The notes: a model not told the origin generated them from the letters alone. Shown: positions 20,931-31,282, counted from the first letter of the stretch. The stretch is 64,000 nt of DNA from Yersinia ruckeri ATCC 29473 (GCF_000754815.1 NZ_KN150747.1:1829908-1893907), one strand, 5' to 3'. Made by a program: numbers and translations.

Positions 20931-22961
20931 GTGAATATTCTTAGTTACTTGCAAAAAGTGGGTCGGGCTTTAATGGTCCCTGTGGCCACGTTGCCTGCAG
21001 CCGCGATACTGATGGGTGTTGGTTACTGGATCGACCCAGTTGGCTGGGGTGGAGATAACGCACTGGCGGCGTTATTTATCAAATCCGGTGCTGCAATCAT
21101 CGATAACATGTCCGTACTGTTCGCCATTGGTGTGGCTTACGGTATGTCTAAAGATAAAGATGGTGCAGCCGCACTGACCGGCTTCGTCGGTTTTCTGGTT
21201 CTGACCACCTTATGTTCACCGGCCGCCGTGTCGATGATCCAGAAGATTCCATTGGATCAGGTTCCCGCTGCTTTTGGTAAAATCAACAACCAATTCGTGG
21301 GTATCTTGGTCGGTATTATTTCTGCCGAGCTGTATAACCGCTTTAGCCACGTTGAACTGCCAAAAGCTTTGTCCTTCTTCAGTGGTCGTCGTCTGGTTCC
21401 CATCCTGACCTCTTTCCTGATGATTGCTGTGGCCTTCGTCCTCATGTACCTGTGGCCGTTGATTTACAACGCACTGGTTACTTTTGGTGAGTACATCAAA
21501 GACATGGGTTCAGTGGGGGCTGGTATTTACGCCTTCTTCAACCGTTTACTGATCCCAGTTGGTCTGCATCATGCCCTGAACTCGGTATTTTGGTTTGACG
21601 TTGCCGGTATTAACGATATTCCTAACTTCCTGGGTGGCCAACAGTCTATCGACGCCGGTAAAGCGGTTGTCGGTATTACAGGCCGTTATCAGGCTGGTTT
21701 CTTCCCTATCATGATGTTTGGTTTGCCAGGTGCTGCATTGGCGATTTATCACTGTGCGCGCCCGGAAAATAAAGCCAAAGTAGCCGGTATCATGCTGGCG
21801 GGTGCATTCGCTGCCTTCTTCACCGGCATCACCGAACCACTTGAATTCTCCTTCATGTTTGTGGCTCCAGTGCTGTATGTCATCCACGCTGTGTTGACCG
21901 GTATTTCCGTGTTCATCGCCGCCAGTATGCATTGGATCGCCGGTTTTGGTTTCAGTGCCGGTCTGGTGGATATGGTGCTTTCTTCACGCAACCCACTGGC
22001 AACTCATTGGTACATGCTGATTCCACAAGGTCTGGTATTCTTTGTCATTTACTACGTGGTATTCCGCTTCACTATCAACAAATTCAACCTGTTGACTCCG
22101 GGTCGCGAACTGGCGACTGCCGGTGACGAAACCGACGGTTACGATGTTGATATTGATAATGCAAATCCGAACAACGAAAGCGAAATCAATGCGCTGGCAC
22201 GTCGTTACATCGGTGCCATCGGTGGTTCAGACAATCTGACCAACATTGATGCCTGCATTACTCGTCTGCGTCTGAATGTGAAAGATTCTGCCCTGGTTAA
22301 CGACAGTCTGGCTAAGCGCCTGGGCGCATCCGGCGTTATTCGTTTAAACAAACAAAGCGTACAAATTATCGTTGGCACCCGTGCCGAACTGATTGCCAGT
22401 GCTATGCGTAGCGTGTTGGCGGGTGGCCCGATTCCTGCGGCAAGCACTGTGGGTGCGGCGGAAGCCAAGCCTCAGGCGGTGATCAATACACCCAAAACCG
22501 CTTCATTGATGTTGGTTGCACCGGTGACTGGCGAAGTGGTTGCGTTGGAATCTGTGCCTGATGAAGCCTTTGCCAGCAAAGCGGTAGGCGACGGTGTGGC
22601 GATTCGCCCAACGGATAACATCGTGGTTTCTCCGGCTAAGGGCACCATTGTAAAAATCTTCAATACCAATCATGCGTTCTGTCTGGAAACGGAAACCGGT
22701 GCTGAAATCGTTGTCCATATGGGTATCGATACGGTGAAACTGAATGGTAAAGGTTTTACTCGTCTGGTTGAAGAAGGCGCGGAAGTTGATGCGGGTCAAC
22801 CGATTCTGGAACTGGATCTGACATTCCTGAATGAGAATGCACGTTCGATGATCAGCCCGATAGTGGTTAGTAATATCGACGATTACGCCGGTATTACCTT
22901 ACAACCAGGCAATACTGTAGTTGCGGGTCAAAGTAACCTGTTTGAGATTCGCGGCAAGTAA
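20931..22961 (+). CDS. nagE: PTS N-acetylglucosamine transporter, EIICBA
   Basis: Imports and phosphorylates N-acetylglucosamine. The GTG at 20931 follows AGGGGG closely and gives MNILSYLQKVGRAL like E. coli NagE; an upstream GTG at 20874 would add 19 unmatched residues. The 676 residues comprise a membrane EIIC domain (about 1-370), EIIB with the phosphocysteine in DACITRLRL, and EIIA with the active histidine in IVVHMGIDT. The EIIC region has about 28 more residues than in E. coli (648 aa). Confidence 0.95.
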   Translation: MNILSYLQKVGRALMVPVATLPAAAILMGVGYWIDPVGWGGDNALAALFIKSGAAIIDNMSVLFAIGVAYGMSKDKDGAAALTGFVGFLVLTTLCSPAAVSMIQKIPLDQVPAAFGKINNQFVGILVGIISAELYNRFSHVELPKALSFFSGRRLVPILTSFLMIAVAFVLMYLWPLIYNALVTFGEYIKDMGSVGAGIYAFFNRLLIPVGLHHALNSVFWFDVAGINDIPNFLGGQQSIDAGKAVVGITGRYQAGFFPIMMFGLPGAALAIYHCARPENKAKVAGIMLAGAFAAFFTGITEPLEFSFMFVAPVLYVIHAVLTGISVFIAASMHWIAGFGFSAGLVDMVLSSRNPLATHWYMLIPQGLVFFVIYYVVFRFTINKFNLLTPGRELATAGDETDGYDVDIDNANPNNESEINALARRYIGAIGGSDNLTNIDACITRLRLNVKDSALVNDSLAKRLGASGVIRLNKQSVQIIVGTRAELIASAMRSVLAGGPIPAASTVGAAEAKPQAVINTPKTASLMLVAPVTGEVVALESVPDEAFASKAVGDGVAIRPTDNIVVSPAKGTIVKIFNTNHAFCLETETGAEIVVHMGIDTVKLNGKGFTRLVEEGAEVDAGQPILELDLTFLNENARSMISPIVVSNIDDYAGITLQPGNTVVAGQSNLFEIRGK

Positions 22962-23004
22962 GGCGCTAATAGGTTAACTAATTGTTTCGCATTACAAACA
23001 AATC

Positions 23005-23037
23005 AGCGGGAAGAGAGTGATCTCTTCCCGCTTTTTA
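23005..23037 (+). terminator. Terminator of nagE
   Basis: Perfect 11-bp stem (agcgggaagag / ctcttcccgct) with a 6-nt loop followed by five T residues. Confidence 0.92.
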
Positions 23038-23148
23038 TCGTGAAACGCCAATCCCCCCTTTTTTACTGTAACAAACGGTTGTTTCCGGGCCGGGCTTGTT
23101 GGATTATAGGCGGTTATGTGTTTGCGCTTTGCATTGAGGAATAAAGCA

Positions 23149-24816
23149 ATGAGTGAGGCAGAAGCCCGCCCAAGTAATTTTATCCGTCAAATTATCGACG
23201 AAGATTTAGCCACCGGTAAGCATACATCGGTACATACTCGTTTTCCGCCGGAGCCAAATGGTTATTTGCACATTGGTCATGCGAAATCCATTTGCCTGAA
23301 TTTTGGTATTGCGCAAGATTATCAGGGTCAGTGTAACCTGCGTTTTGATGACACCAATCCGGTCAAAGAAGACGTCGAGTTTGTCGAGTCCATTAAACAA
23401 GATGTTGAGTGGTTGGGCTTTGAGTGGAGCGGAAAAATCCACTATTCATCCGATTACTTCGATCAACTGCACCAATATGCGATTGAGCTGATCAACAAAG
23501 GCTTGGCCTATGTTGATGAACTGAGCGCGGAGCAGATGCGTGAATACCGTGGAACCCTGACGACTGCGGGCAAAAACAGTCCGTATCGCGATCGCAGCGT
23601 AGAAGAGAACTTGGCGCTGTTTGAAAAAATGCGTGCCGGTGAGTTTGCCGAAGGTGCTGCCTGCCTGCGTGCGAAGATTGATATGGCGTCGCCATTTATC
23701 GTGATGCGCGATCCCGTATTGTACCGTATCAAATTTGCAGAGCACCATCAGTCGGGCAACAAGTGGTGCATCTATCCGATGTATGACTTTACTCACTGCA
23801 TTTCCGATGCGTTGGAAGGAATTACTCACTCTCTTTGCACTTTAGAGTTCCAGGATAACCGTCGTTTGTATGATTGGGTACTGGATAATATCTCTATCGA
23901 TTGCCATCCACGTCAGTATGAGTTCTCTCGTCTGAATCTTGAGTACACCATCATGTCTAAGCGCAAGCTGAACCAGTTGGTGACTGAGAAGCTGGTAGAG
24001 GGTTGGGATGACCCACGGATGCCGACTATCTCCGGCCTGCGTCGTCGTGGCTACACTGCTGCCTCTATTCGCGAGTTCTGCCGCCGTATTGGTGTGACCA
24101 AGCAAGATAATAATGTCGAAATGATGTCATTAGAATCTTGTATCCGTGATGACCTGAATGAAAATGCACCGCGCGCGATGGCTGTGCTGGAACCTATCAA
24201 GGTTATTATCGAGAACCGCGAAGCGGGTGAAGAATGGCTGACGATGCCAAACCATCCGAATAAACCGGAAATGGGAACCCGCCAGGTACCATTCGATCGT
24301 GAAATTTATATCGATCGGGCAGATTTCCGCGAAGAAGCCAACAAACAGTACAAACGTTTGGTGCTGGGTAAAGAAGTTCGTCTACGTAATGCCTATGTGA
24401 TTAAGGCTGAACATGTCGAAAAAGATGCAGAAGGCAATATCACCACCGTTTATTGCAGCTATGATGCTGATACGCTAAATAAAGATCCGGCTGATGGGCG
24501 TAAAGTTAAAGGGGTTATTCACTGGGTTTCAGTGGCTCATGCGCTGCCAGCGGAAATTCGTTTATACGACCGTTTGTTTAGTGTGCCAAACCCGGCGGCG
24601 GCAGAAGATTTCCTGTCAACCATCAATCCAGAGTCTCTGGTTATCCGCCAAGGCTTCGTTGAGCCAAGTCTGGCTGATGCTAAACCGGAAAAAACCTACC
24701 AGTTTGAACGTGAAGGTTACTTCTGTGCGGACTGCCATTATTCCAGTGCAGAACGTTTGGTGTTCAATCGCACTGTCGGCCTGCGTGATACTTGGGCGGC
24801 TAAAGCTACAGCCTAG
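23149..24816 (+). CDS. glnS: Glutaminyl-tRNA synthetase
   Basis: Charges tRNA-Gln; class I synthetase of 555 residues. The start ATG at 23149 ([15 protein letters not shown]) follows gagga, and an 11-codon longer frame is not supported. The HIGH-type motif is [11 protein letters not shown] and the KMSKS-type motif is IMSKRKL. The gene lies some 9 kb from the tRNA-Gln cluster. Confidence 0.97.
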   Translation: MSEAEARPSNFIRQIIDEDLATGKHTSVHTRFPPEPNGYLHIGHAKSICLNFGIAQDYQGQCNLRFDDTNPVKEDVEFVESIKQDVEWLGFEWSGKIHYSSDYFDQLHQYAIELINKGLAYVDELSAEQMREYRGTLTTAGKNSPYRDRSVEENLALFEKMRAGEFAEGAACLRAKIDMASPFIVMRDPVLYRIKFAEHHQSGNKWCIYPMYDFTHCISDALEGITHSLCTLEFQDNRRLYDWVLDNISIDCHPRQYEFSRLNLEYTIMSKRKLNQLVTEKLVEGWDDPRMPTISGLRRRGYTAASIREFCRRIGVTKQDNNVEMMSLESCIRDDLNENAPRAMAVLEPIKVIIENREAGEEWLTMPNHPNKPEMGTRQVPFDREIYIDRADFREEANKQYKRLVLGKEVRLRNAYVIKAEHVEKDAEGNITTVYCSYDADTLNKDPADGRKVKGVIHWVSVAHALPAEIRLYDRLFSVPNPAAAEDFLSTINPESLVIRQGFVEPSLADAKPEKTYQFEREGYFCADCHYSSAERLVFNRTVGLRDTWAAKATA

Positions 24817-24885
24817 CTGTCACGTTTAGCATTGAAAAATGCGTAGCTTAGGTTAGGAATGCTCGTCAGTTAAGTCTTTGAAGGT

Positions 24886-24918
24886 GGCTGCAGCGGATAA
24901 CGTTGCGGCCTCTTTTTT
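24886..24918 (+). terminator. Terminator of glnS
   Basis: 10-bp stem with two G-U pairs (24886-24895 with 24901-24910), 5-nt loop and TCTTTTTT after it. Confidence 0.85.
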
Positions 24919-24960
24919 GCCCATAATTGGCTGGTGGCCGCTGGGTTGAGTTTTTACTTT

Positions 24961-25162
24961 TTGACATCCTCCAGCCTTAATTGGCGAAATTGTTACCCTG
25001 TTCAGCGCTGGCTCTAACTTGCCGCAGTGGGTTCCGGTTTCATCGAATGAGTTAACGACCCCATCTCTCCACCGGCTTTACCTCCTGCATGTCCCTGCGA
25101 TATCGATCATCGTTATTGGCCGCTGAGATTTTAGCGCACGCCAGATAAATATCCTTTCCCAT
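24961..25162 (-). mobile_element. Remnant of an IS200/IS605-type element (tnpB 3' end and right end)
   Basis: On the minus strand, an ATG at 25162 with a ribosome-binding site (aaggaATG) opens a 36-codon frame (MGKDIYLACAKISAANN...VKPVERWGR). A shifted frame then continues as MGSLTHSMKPEPTAAS and stops at 25014. Joined by one frameshift, the tail resembles C-terminal ends of TnpB proteins as I remember them. The segment closes with ggaggatgtcaa (complement of 24961-24972), the common right end of IS605/IS1341 elements. A short stem (ccagc 24971-24975 with gctgg 25007-25011) precedes that end. No left end or tnpA is visible. Confidence 0.45.
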
Positions 25163-25291
25163 TCCTTCACTCCTTTACGCCTAATGTTTATTTTACTAAA
25201 CACTTTTCGGTGAGAATGTACGAAGAATCATCATCCAATGCAGTCTAGCCCGATATGAAATTGACAGATTTTATGCTGCTTTTTTATGTGC
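25163..25291. other. Non-coding stretch between the IS remnant and the chiP control region
   Basis: I see no gene, repeat or RNA here. GC content falls toward chiP. Confidence 0.4.
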
Positions 25292-25307
25292 TGTGGATTT
25301 CATTACA
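25292..25307. promoter_or_regulatory. Candidate CRP site upstream of chiP
   Basis: TGTGG-N6-TTACA, eight of ten core bases. It lies directly next to the upstream NagC box, in keeping with joint CRP/NagC control of chiPQ in E. coli. Confidence 0.35.
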
Positions 25308-25327
25308 ATATTCGCATTGCGAATTAA
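25308..25327. promoter_or_regulatory. NagC box (distal) upstream of chiP
   Basis: Palindrome attcgcattgcgaat (25310-25324) within AT flanks. The core TTCGC-N3-GCGAA resembles the nagE operator. Confidence 0.55.
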
Positions 25328-25530
25328 CGGCGCAATAAAAAACCGATAAGAATGTTTCCATTGACCTGTCAACCTGCGCTGAAACCTTTCAATCATCCTA
25401 TATTGACTTTTTTATTCACTGTAATCATTGGTTTTTCATCAACATATGAATTTATTGTGGGTTTGGTAATATTTTTTCATAGTTGTGTGCTCATTGTCAT
25501 ACTTTGACTAATTTTCTGTTTTTTTAATTG

Positions 25531-25550
25531 ATAATTCGCGTCGCGAAAAA
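25531..25550. promoter_or_regulatory. NagC box (proximal) upstream of chiP
   Basis: ataattcgcgtcgcgaaaaa, core TTCGCG-T-CGCGAA. Its centre is 224 bp from the distal box, a spacing that would allow a repression loop. Confidence 0.55.
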
Positions 25551-25673
25551 TAGTCTGTATTTAGCAAATAATGCTAACGAGGGTTTCTCCTCACCGATTT
25601 TAACCCCTGGTGGGTTTTTTCAGCGGAGCTTGTGAGCTGTGGTGGACACAAGACAACGCAATTTAAATGTGAT

Positions 25674-25694
25674 GTCAAAGAGGATTTTTTTCAT
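25674..25694 (+). promoter_or_regulatory. ChiX sRNA pairing site over the chiP ribosome-binding site
   Basis: The stretch gtcaaagaggatttttttcat ends directly before the chiP ATG. Its first 11 bases (25674-25684) are complementary to the ChiX seed (UCCUCUUUGAC), and the last bases (ttcat) continue the match. It covers the AGAGGA ribosome-binding site, so pairing would block translation as in E. coli and Salmonella. The chiX gene is not in this window. Confidence 0.8.
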
Positions 25695-27089
25695 ATGGTT
25701 ACGCACTGTGCTAAACGTAAGACGTTAGCGCTCGCAGTCGCGGGCGCGGTGTTAGGGACTGGGTTCATGATGGCGCCTGAGGCGCGAGCTGAAGGTTTTA
25801 TCGATGATTCAACGCTGACCGGTGGTCTGTACTATTGGCAGCGCCAGCGTGATCGTAAGGACTTAACGCCGGATAGTGCGGACTACGGCAAATATGTCGC
25901 CAACCTGCATCACTCGACTTTTAACGCCAACCTCGACTTCTCCTCCGGTTATGCGGCTGACATGTTCGGTATCGACCTGGCTGCCTTCGGCGCAGTAGAG
26001 ATGAGCAACAGCGGCCCGGCGGCACCAAACGAAATCGGTTTCAGTGACGCCAAAACCCGTTGGGATGAGAAATGGACTGGTGACACCAGCGGCGTGAGTA
26101 TTTACAAAGCCGCGGCCAAATTCAAGTTAGGCAATTTCTGGGCTCAGGGTGGCTACATTCAGCCAAAAGGCCAAACTCTACTCGCTCCACACTGGAGCTT
26201 TATGCCGGGCACATACCGCGGGGCTGAGGGTGGCGCGAAATTTGATTTCGATACTGCTGGCGCACTTTCCATGTCTTATATGTGGACTGATGAATACAAA
26301 GCGCCTTGGTATCGGAATATGTATGAATTCCGTCAAATCGATAACAAGACCAGCGTCAGTTATCTGCATTCCTTCGGTGCTAAATACGACTTTAAAAATA
26401 AGTTAGTATTGGAAGGCGCATTTGGTCAGGCAAAAGACTATATGGATCAGTATTTTGCTAAAGCCTCCTACGCATTCCCAGTTGCAGGTAACGACCTAAG
26501 AACCTCTTATCAGTTCTACGGTGCGAAAGACAAAGTCAGCGGCGGTGAGAACGACGTTTATGATGGGCTGGCATGGCTGCAGGCGTTGACTCTCGGCTAT
26601 ACCACTGGGCCATTTGACCTGCGTCTGGAAGGAACAATGGCGAAAGCCGAAGGCCAACAGGGCTTCTTCTTGCAACGTATGACACCAAGCTATGCTAGCT
26701 CTAACGGTCGTCTCGATGTCTGGTGGGATGCGCGTTCCGACTTTAACGCCAACGGTGAGAAAGCATTATTTGCCGGTGTGATGTATGACCTGGTTAACTG
26801 GAATATGGCCGGCTGGTCTGTAGGGACTTCCTATGCTTATGGCTGGGATGCAAAACCGAGTACTAATCCTCAGTTTGATCAGGCTACCCGCTTAAAAGAA
26901 TCCGCCTGGAACTTCGACGTGCTGTACACCCTACAAGAAGGTCGTGCGAAAGGTACCTTATTCAAACTGCATTACACCATGTATGACAACCACACCAATA
27001 TCCCAAGCTATGGCGGTGGTTATGGCAACATCTTCCAAGATGAGAAAGACATTAAATTCATCGTGATTGCACCTTTCACCATCTTCTAA
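25695..27089 (+). CDS. chiP: Chitoporin ChiP
   Basis: Outer-membrane porin for chitooligosaccharides, OprD-like family. The ATG at 25695 gives 464 residues and a signal peptide of about 32 residues ending in PEARA before EGFIDDSTL, as in E. coli ChiP; the frame extends to 25632 without a credible start. The body is beta-barrel-like, with many aromatic residues, and ends in phenylalanine (VIAPFTIF), the usual BAM signal. It is followed by chiQ and a chitobiase gene, and is likely controlled by NagC, CRP and ChiX. Confidence 0.95.
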   Translation: MVTHCAKRKTLALAVAGAVLGTGFMMAPEARAEGFIDDSTLTGGLYYWQRQRDRKDLTPDSADYGKYVANLHHSTFNANLDFSSGYAADMFGIDLAAFGAVEMSNSGPAAPNEIGFSDAKTRWDEKWTGDTSGVSIYKAAAKFKLGNFWAQGGYIQPKGQTLLAPHWSFMPGTYRGAEGGAKFDFDTAGALSMSYMWTDEYKAPWYRNMYEFRQIDNKTSVSYLHSFGAKYDFKNKLVLEGAFGQAKDYMDQYFAKASYAFPVAGNDLRTSYQFYGAKDKVSGGENDVYDGLAWLQALTLGYTTGPFDLRLEGTMAKAEGQQGFFLQRMTPSYASSNGRLDVWWDARSDFNANGEKALFAGVMYDLVNWNMAGWSVGTSYAYGWDAKPSTNPQFDQATRLKESAWNFDVLYTLQEGRAKGTLFKLHYTMYDNHTNIPSYGGGYGNIFQDEKDIKFIVIAPFTIF

Positions 27090-27136
27090 TCTGCGAGCCC
27101 CGGTGTGCAACCGGGGCACCTTACGGGATATAAATC

Positions 27137-27463
27137 ATGAGAAAATTGATTGGTGTGGTCGCCGTTGTTTTGGGGTTGAGCGCCTGTGTTCAGCAACCGC
27201 CAGCACAGCCGGAAGATTTGAAACTTAAACAAGCTTACAGCGCCTGTATTCAGGCAACTGAAGGTTCACCGGAAAGATTGGTTCCTTGTAAAGCGGTGCT
27301 AAAGGTATTGAAACAGGAAAAAGCCCATCAGGCCTTTGCTGAGAAAGAAAATGTTCGCGTGTTGGATTACCAGCGTTGCATTGATGCGGCTCATACCGGA
27401 AACGGTCAGGTTTATGCTTCTCAATGTGGAAAACTTTGGCAGGAAATACGCAACAACAACTAA
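27137..27463 (+). CDS. chiQ: ChiQ lipoprotein
   Basis: Small lipoprotein of 108 residues co-transcribed with chiP; its role is not established. A lipoprotein signal ends with LSAC at residues 16-19, so Cys19 should be lipidated. Four further cysteines lie in the mature part (SACIQA, VPCKA, RCIDAA, SQCGKL) and could form disulfides. It starts 47 bp after chiP. Confidence 0.9.
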   Translation: MRKLIGVVAVVLGLSACVQQPPAQPEDLKLKQAYSACIQATEGSPERLVPCKAVLKVLKQEKAHQAFAEKENVRVLDYQRCIDAAHTGNGQVYASQCGKLWQEIRNNN

Positions 27464-27481
27464 GGATGAATGAGGTTAGTG

Positions 27482-30163
27482 ATGAACAAATTCAAATTAC
27501 ATGCGTTAGCTGCGCTGACTGCAACTTTTGGTTTTATGAGTGCGGTTCACGCCAGTCCTGCCGATCAGCTGGTTGTTGATCAACTGAGCCAGTTAAAAGT
27601 TAATTTCAAAATGCAGGATAACCGCGCCGCAGAAAAGGGGACGGATTGTGCTGCATTGGGTGCCGACTGGGCATCATGCAATAAGACACTGATTACTCTG
27701 ACCAACACCGGGGATAAAATCCAAGGTAAAGATTGGGCTCTGTATTTCCATAATGTGCGTCAGGTGTTGGCGGTGGGTAATGACCAATTCAAAATTACTC
27801 ATGTGACTGGCGACTTGCACAAAATTGAGCCGACCGACAAGTTTAGTGGCTTCCCTGCGAATAAAGCCGTTGAAATTCCGATTACCGGCGAATATTGGCA
27901 GTTATTTGAAACCGATTTTATGCCACGCTGGTACGCCACTTCTGGCGATGCAAAACCCAAGGTTTTATCCAGTACTGATACCGAGAATATCGATCAGTTC
28001 CTAACCCGTTTTACTGGCGACCAGTGGAAGCGCACCAAGGACGATAATAACGTTCTGATGACGCCAGAATCGCGATTCGTCAAGAACGAGAGCCTGAAAA
28101 CGTTGCCAGCAAAAAGCCTGCGTGGGCAGATCGTGCCAACGCCGATGAACGTCAAAGTACATCAAGGCGATGTTGACCTGAGTAACGGTGTTGCGCTGGA
28201 ACTGAGTGCGTTGCCAAAACCTGCAGCAGATGCCGTGCAACAGCGTTTTGACATGCTGGGCGTGAATGCAAAAGCTACGGGCTTCCCGATCAGTACTCAA
28301 ATTAAGCCTTCGGCCTTTAAAGGTGATTTGGCGGTTTCTGGTGCCTATGAACTGAAGATTGGTGAGAAAGGTGCGCAGGTTATTGGTTTCGATCCAGCCG
28401 GCGTATTCTATGGCTTGCAATCCATCCTGTCACTGGTTCCAACAGATGGCAGTAAGAAAATTGCCATGCTGGATGCCAAGGATGCACCGCGTTTTGAATA
28501 CCGTGCATTGTTCCTCGATGTTGGGCGTAACTTTAAAACCAAACAGGCGGTATTACGCCTACTAGACCAAATGTCAGCCTATAAGCTGAATAAATTCCAC
28601 TTCCATCTCAGTGATGATGAAGGCTGGCGTATCGAAATTCCTGGCTTGCCGGAGTTGACCGATGTCGGCAGTAAACGTTGTCACGACCTGACAGAAACGA
28701 CCTGTTTGTTGCCGCAATTGGGTTCAGGCCCAGATAGCAATAATCTCGGCTCCGGCCACTTTAGCCGTAGCGATTACATCGATATTCTGAAATATGCGAA
28801 AGCGCGTCAGATCGAAGTTATTCCTGAAATTGATATACCGGCTCATGCGCGTGCTGCGGTGGTTTCAATGGAAGCCCGTTATAACAATCTGATGAAAGAA
28901 GGGAAAGAAGCGGAGGCGAAAGAATTCCGTCTGCTTGATCCGACTGATGATTCCAACACGACATCAGTACAGTTCTACGATCGTAAGAGTTACCTGAACC
29001 CATGTCTGGATTCCTCAAAACGCTTTGTTGATAAAGTGATTGGCGAAATGGCTCAGATGCATAAAGAGGCCGGAATGCCGCTACAAACTTGGCATTTCGG
29101 TGGGGATGAAGCGAAAAACATCCGTCTGGGTGCCGGTTATCAGGATAAAAATGGCAAGATAGAGCCAGGAAAAGGCATTATTGATCAGAGCATCGAAGAT
29201 AAGCCTTGGGCGAAATCTCAGGTTTGCCAGGATATGGTCAAACAAGGCAAAGTCCAGGACGTTGCGCACTTGTCCAGCTACTTCGCTATTGAGGTCAGTA
29301 AACTGGTCAATGCCCATGGTATTGAGAAAATGCAGGCTTGGCAGGATGGCTTGAAAGATGCCAAAGGCGCGCAGGATTTTGCTACTAAGCGTGTGGGTGT
29401 GAACTTCTGGGATACGCTGTATTGGGGCGGTGCGGACAGCATTAACGATTGGGCCAACAAAGGCTATGAAGTGATCGCATCCAATCCGGATTACGTGTAC
29501 TTCGATATGCCGTATGAAGTGAATCCACTCGAACGTGGCTACTACTGGGCGACCCGCTTTAATGATGAGGCCAAAGTTTTCAGCTTTGCACCGAACAATA
29601 TGCCGCAGAATGCTGAAACTTCCGTCGATCGCGATGGCAATCATTTCAGCGCCAAGAGTGACAAACCTTGGCCGGGAGTCACTGGCATTTCAGGCCAATC
29701 TTGGAATGAAACCGTACGTACTGATGAACAGTTGGAATATATGGTCTTCCCTCGAGCATTGCCGCTGGCGGAACGTGCATGGCATCGCGCATCTTGGGAA
29801 CAGGATTATCAGGCTGGCCGTGAATATAAAGGTGGAGAAACCCAGTTTGTTGATATCAAAGCATTAAGCTCTGATTGGCAACGTTTCGCCAATATTATGG
29901 GGCAGCGTGAATTGGCTAAATTGGATAAGGCCGGTATCGCTTATCGCTTGCCGGTTCCAGGCGCACGGATTCAGGGAGGATTACTGGAAGCCAACGTGAG
30001 CTTGCCGGGGCTGGCCATTGAGTATTCGGTTGATGGCGGCAAGCAATGGCAGAAATATGATATGAAAGTGCAGCCGAAAGTCAGCGGTGAAGTGATGATC
30101 CGCTCTACCAGCCCTGATGGTAAACGTGCCAGCCGTGCTGAAGTGGTGAGTTCTACATTGTAA
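27482..30163 (+). CDS. chb: Chitobiase (beta-N-acetylhexosaminidase, GH20)
   Basis: Splits chitobiose and chitooligosaccharides into GlcNAc, probably in the periplasm. With the ATG at 27482 it has 893 residues and a signal peptide ending at VHA (about residue 24); an in-frame ATG at 27470 is also possible. Order: N-terminal chitobiase carbohydrate-binding domain, GH20 N-terminal domain, GH20 catalytic barrel with the acid pair in HFGGDEAKN (Asp542-Glu543), and a C-terminal immunoglobulin-like domain ([14 protein letters not shown]). E. coli K-12 has no such gene here; Serratia and Yersinia do. It completes a chiP-chiQ-chb uptake and cleavage unit feeding nag genes. Confidence 0.93.
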   Translation: MNKFKLHALAALTATFGFMSAVHASPADQLVVDQLSQLKVNFKMQDNRAAEKGTDCAALGADWASCNKTLITLTNTGDKIQGKDWALYFHNVRQVLAVGNDQFKITHVTGDLHKIEPTDKFSGFPANKAVEIPITGEYWQLFETDFMPRWYATSGDAKPKVLSSTDTENIDQFLTRFTGDQWKRTKDDNNVLMTPESRFVKNESLKTLPAKSLRGQIVPTPMNVKVHQGDVDLSNGVALELSALPKPAADAVQQRFDMLGVNAKATGFPISTQIKPSAFKGDLAVSGAYELKIGEKGAQVIGFDPAGVFYGLQSILSLVPTDGSKKIAMLDAKDAPRFEYRALFLDVGRNFKTKQAVLRLLDQMSAYKLNKFHFHLSDDEGWRIEIPGLPELTDVGSKRCHDLTETTCLLPQLGSGPDSNNLGSGHFSRSDYIDILKYAKARQIEVIPEIDIPAHARAAVVSMEARYNNLMKEGKEAEAKEFRLLDPTDDSNTTSVQFYDRKSYLNPCLDSSKRFVDKVIGEMAQMHKEAGMPLQTWHFGGDEAKNIRLGAGYQDKNGKIEPGKGIIDQSIEDKPWAKSQVCQDMVKQGKVQDVAHLSSYFAIEVSKLVNAHGIEKMQAWQDGLKDAKGAQDFATKRVGVNFWDTLYWGGADSINDWANKGYEVIASNPDYVYFDMPYEVNPLERGYYWATRFNDEAKVFSFAPNNMPQNAETSVDRDGNHFSAKSDKPWPGVTGISGQSWNETVRTDEQLEYMVFPRALPLAERAWHRASWEQDYQAGREYKGGETQFVDIKALSSDWQRFANIMGQRELAKLDKAGIAYRLPVPGARIQGGLLEANVSLPGLAIEYSVDGGKQWQKYDMKVQPKVSGEVMIRSTSPDGKRASRAEVVSSTL

Positions 30164-30268
30164 TCATGAGTCTGAGTCGATGTACTGGCCCTGGGAACTG
30201 GGGCCATATCCAGTGTTGTAAATCTGTGTCTGGTTATTTTCTGTTATAAGTTGAGTAGAGAGTCATTT

Positions 30269-30293
30269 CCCCGGTGCTCCCGGGGTTTTTTTT
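30269..30293 (+). terminator. Terminator of chiPQ-chb
   Basis: CCCCGG / CCGGGG stem with a 5-nt loop followed by eight T residues. Confidence 0.92.
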
Positions 30294-30504
30294 GCCGGTT
30301 ATTTGGCAAGCTAGGCGGTCTATTTTTAGCGATAAAAATTTATTCGGACACAATGTATTTATAGGGTGAATGCATTAATATTTATGTGTTTAATTTAAGA
30401 ATAAATAAAATCTTGGTGTAGCGGAGAAAAATAAAATCATGGAAAATAAAAAGACCACTCAAATTCTATGCTTATTATGCGGCATAGAAAAAGGTGGCCT
30501 ATGT
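30294..30504. other. AT-rich gap between chb and fur
   Basis: No gene, promoter or RNA that I can support in this AT-rich stretch between two convergent transcription units. Confidence 0.4.
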
Positions 30505-30530
30505 TAAAACCTGATTAATCAGATTTTATT
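30505..30530 (-). terminator. Possible terminator of fur
   Basis: Dyad around ctgattaatcag (30511-30522), extended by A/T pairs, overlapping the fur stop codon. On the minus strand TTTT follows. The stem is AT-rich and weak. Confidence 0.4.
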
Positions 30531-30972
30531 TTTTGTCATGAAACGTTTCATCGACACGGCAATCGCCGCCTTCACAGTGACCATATAAATATAGGCTGTG
30601 GTTTGTCAGCTTGATGCCATGCTGGGTTGAAATCTCGCGTTGGCGAACTTCAATGGATTCATCACTGAACTCAATCACTTTGCCGCAATCTAGGCAAATC
30701 AAGTGATCATGGTGATGCTGCTGCGTCAGTTCAAAGACCGATTTGCCGCCTTCAAAATTATGGCGGGTCACGATACCGGCATCGTCAAACTGGTTGAGTA
30801 CACGGTAAACCGTAGCCAAGCCAATCTCTTCGCCCATATCGATCAGTTTTTTATAAAGATCTTCCGCACTGACGTGATGGCAATCTGGTTTTTGCAGCAC
30901 TTCCAAAATCTTCAGGCGCGGAAGCGTTACCTTGAGGCCAGCGTTCTTTAATGCTCTATTGTTGTCAGTCAT
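30526..30972 (-). CDS. fur: Ferric uptake regulator Fur
   Basis: Iron-responsive repressor of 148 residues, the E. coli length. An N-terminal winged helix (about 1-80) is followed by the metal-binding domain with the HHHDHLICLDCGKVIEF motif and a second cysteine pair (CEGGDCRVDE). Translation is probably coupled to the upstream micro-ORF uof, which overlaps the start codon. It lies downstream of fldA on the same strand as in E. coli. Confidence 0.97.
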   Translation of the reverse strand: MTDNNRALKNAGLKVTLPRLKILEVLQKPDCHHVSAEDLYKKLIDMGEEIGLATVYRVLNQFDDAGIVTRHNFEGGKSVFELTQQHHHDHLICLDCGKVIEFSDESIEVRQREISTQHGIKLTNHSLYLYGHCEGGDCRVDETFHDKK

Positions 30973-31060
30973 GCGGATTCAGTCCTGTTACTTTGTTATT
31001 CAAATTGAGGCTGTTCAGCCTGTGACATCGGTAGGCACAAAAAATATAATTGCGTCTCAT
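30965..31060 (-). CDS. uof: Upstream ORF of fur (Uof homologue)
   Basis: A 31-codon frame, ATG at 31060, stopping at 30965 inside the fur start region, so it overlaps fur by 8 bases. Its end, VTGLNPHD, matches the end of E. coli Uof (28 codons, VTGQIPHD) and the start MRRN resembles MIRI. In E. coli the translation of uof is coupled to fur and is the target of the RyhB sRNA. The overlap with the conserved fur ribosome-binding region accounts for part of the similarity. Confidence 0.65.
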   Translation of the reverse strand: MRRNYIFCAYRCHRLNSLNLNNKVTGLNPHD

Positions 31061-31063
31061 TAT
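31045..31063. promoter_or_regulatory. Fur box at the fur promoter
   Basis: On the minus strand tataatgagacgcaattat matches 12 of 19 positions of the Fur consensus (GATAATGATAATCATTATC). It covers a TATAAT -10-like element and the uof start codon, as in E. coli. Confidence 0.5.
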
Positions 31064-31282
31064 AGAACCGGTAGCTCAAAATGAAAACCATAGGTTATTA
31101 ACCAAGATATAATTGCACACTTTGCAAGATTAATCATGCAGCGTATTGATGAACGGGGAGAACAGATGACCCCAGTGTACAGTGTTGGCGGTAAAAGTTA
31201 CAAATTTAAAACTGCCTAATTTATTTAACACCTTATTATCTTCTGGTGTTTATGGTTTTTAATCGAATAATTATATAGTTAC

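Noticed and set aside
25632-25694. Extended chiP start at 25632
   Set aside because: It would put coding sequence over the ChiX site and ribosome-binding site and spoil the signal peptide.
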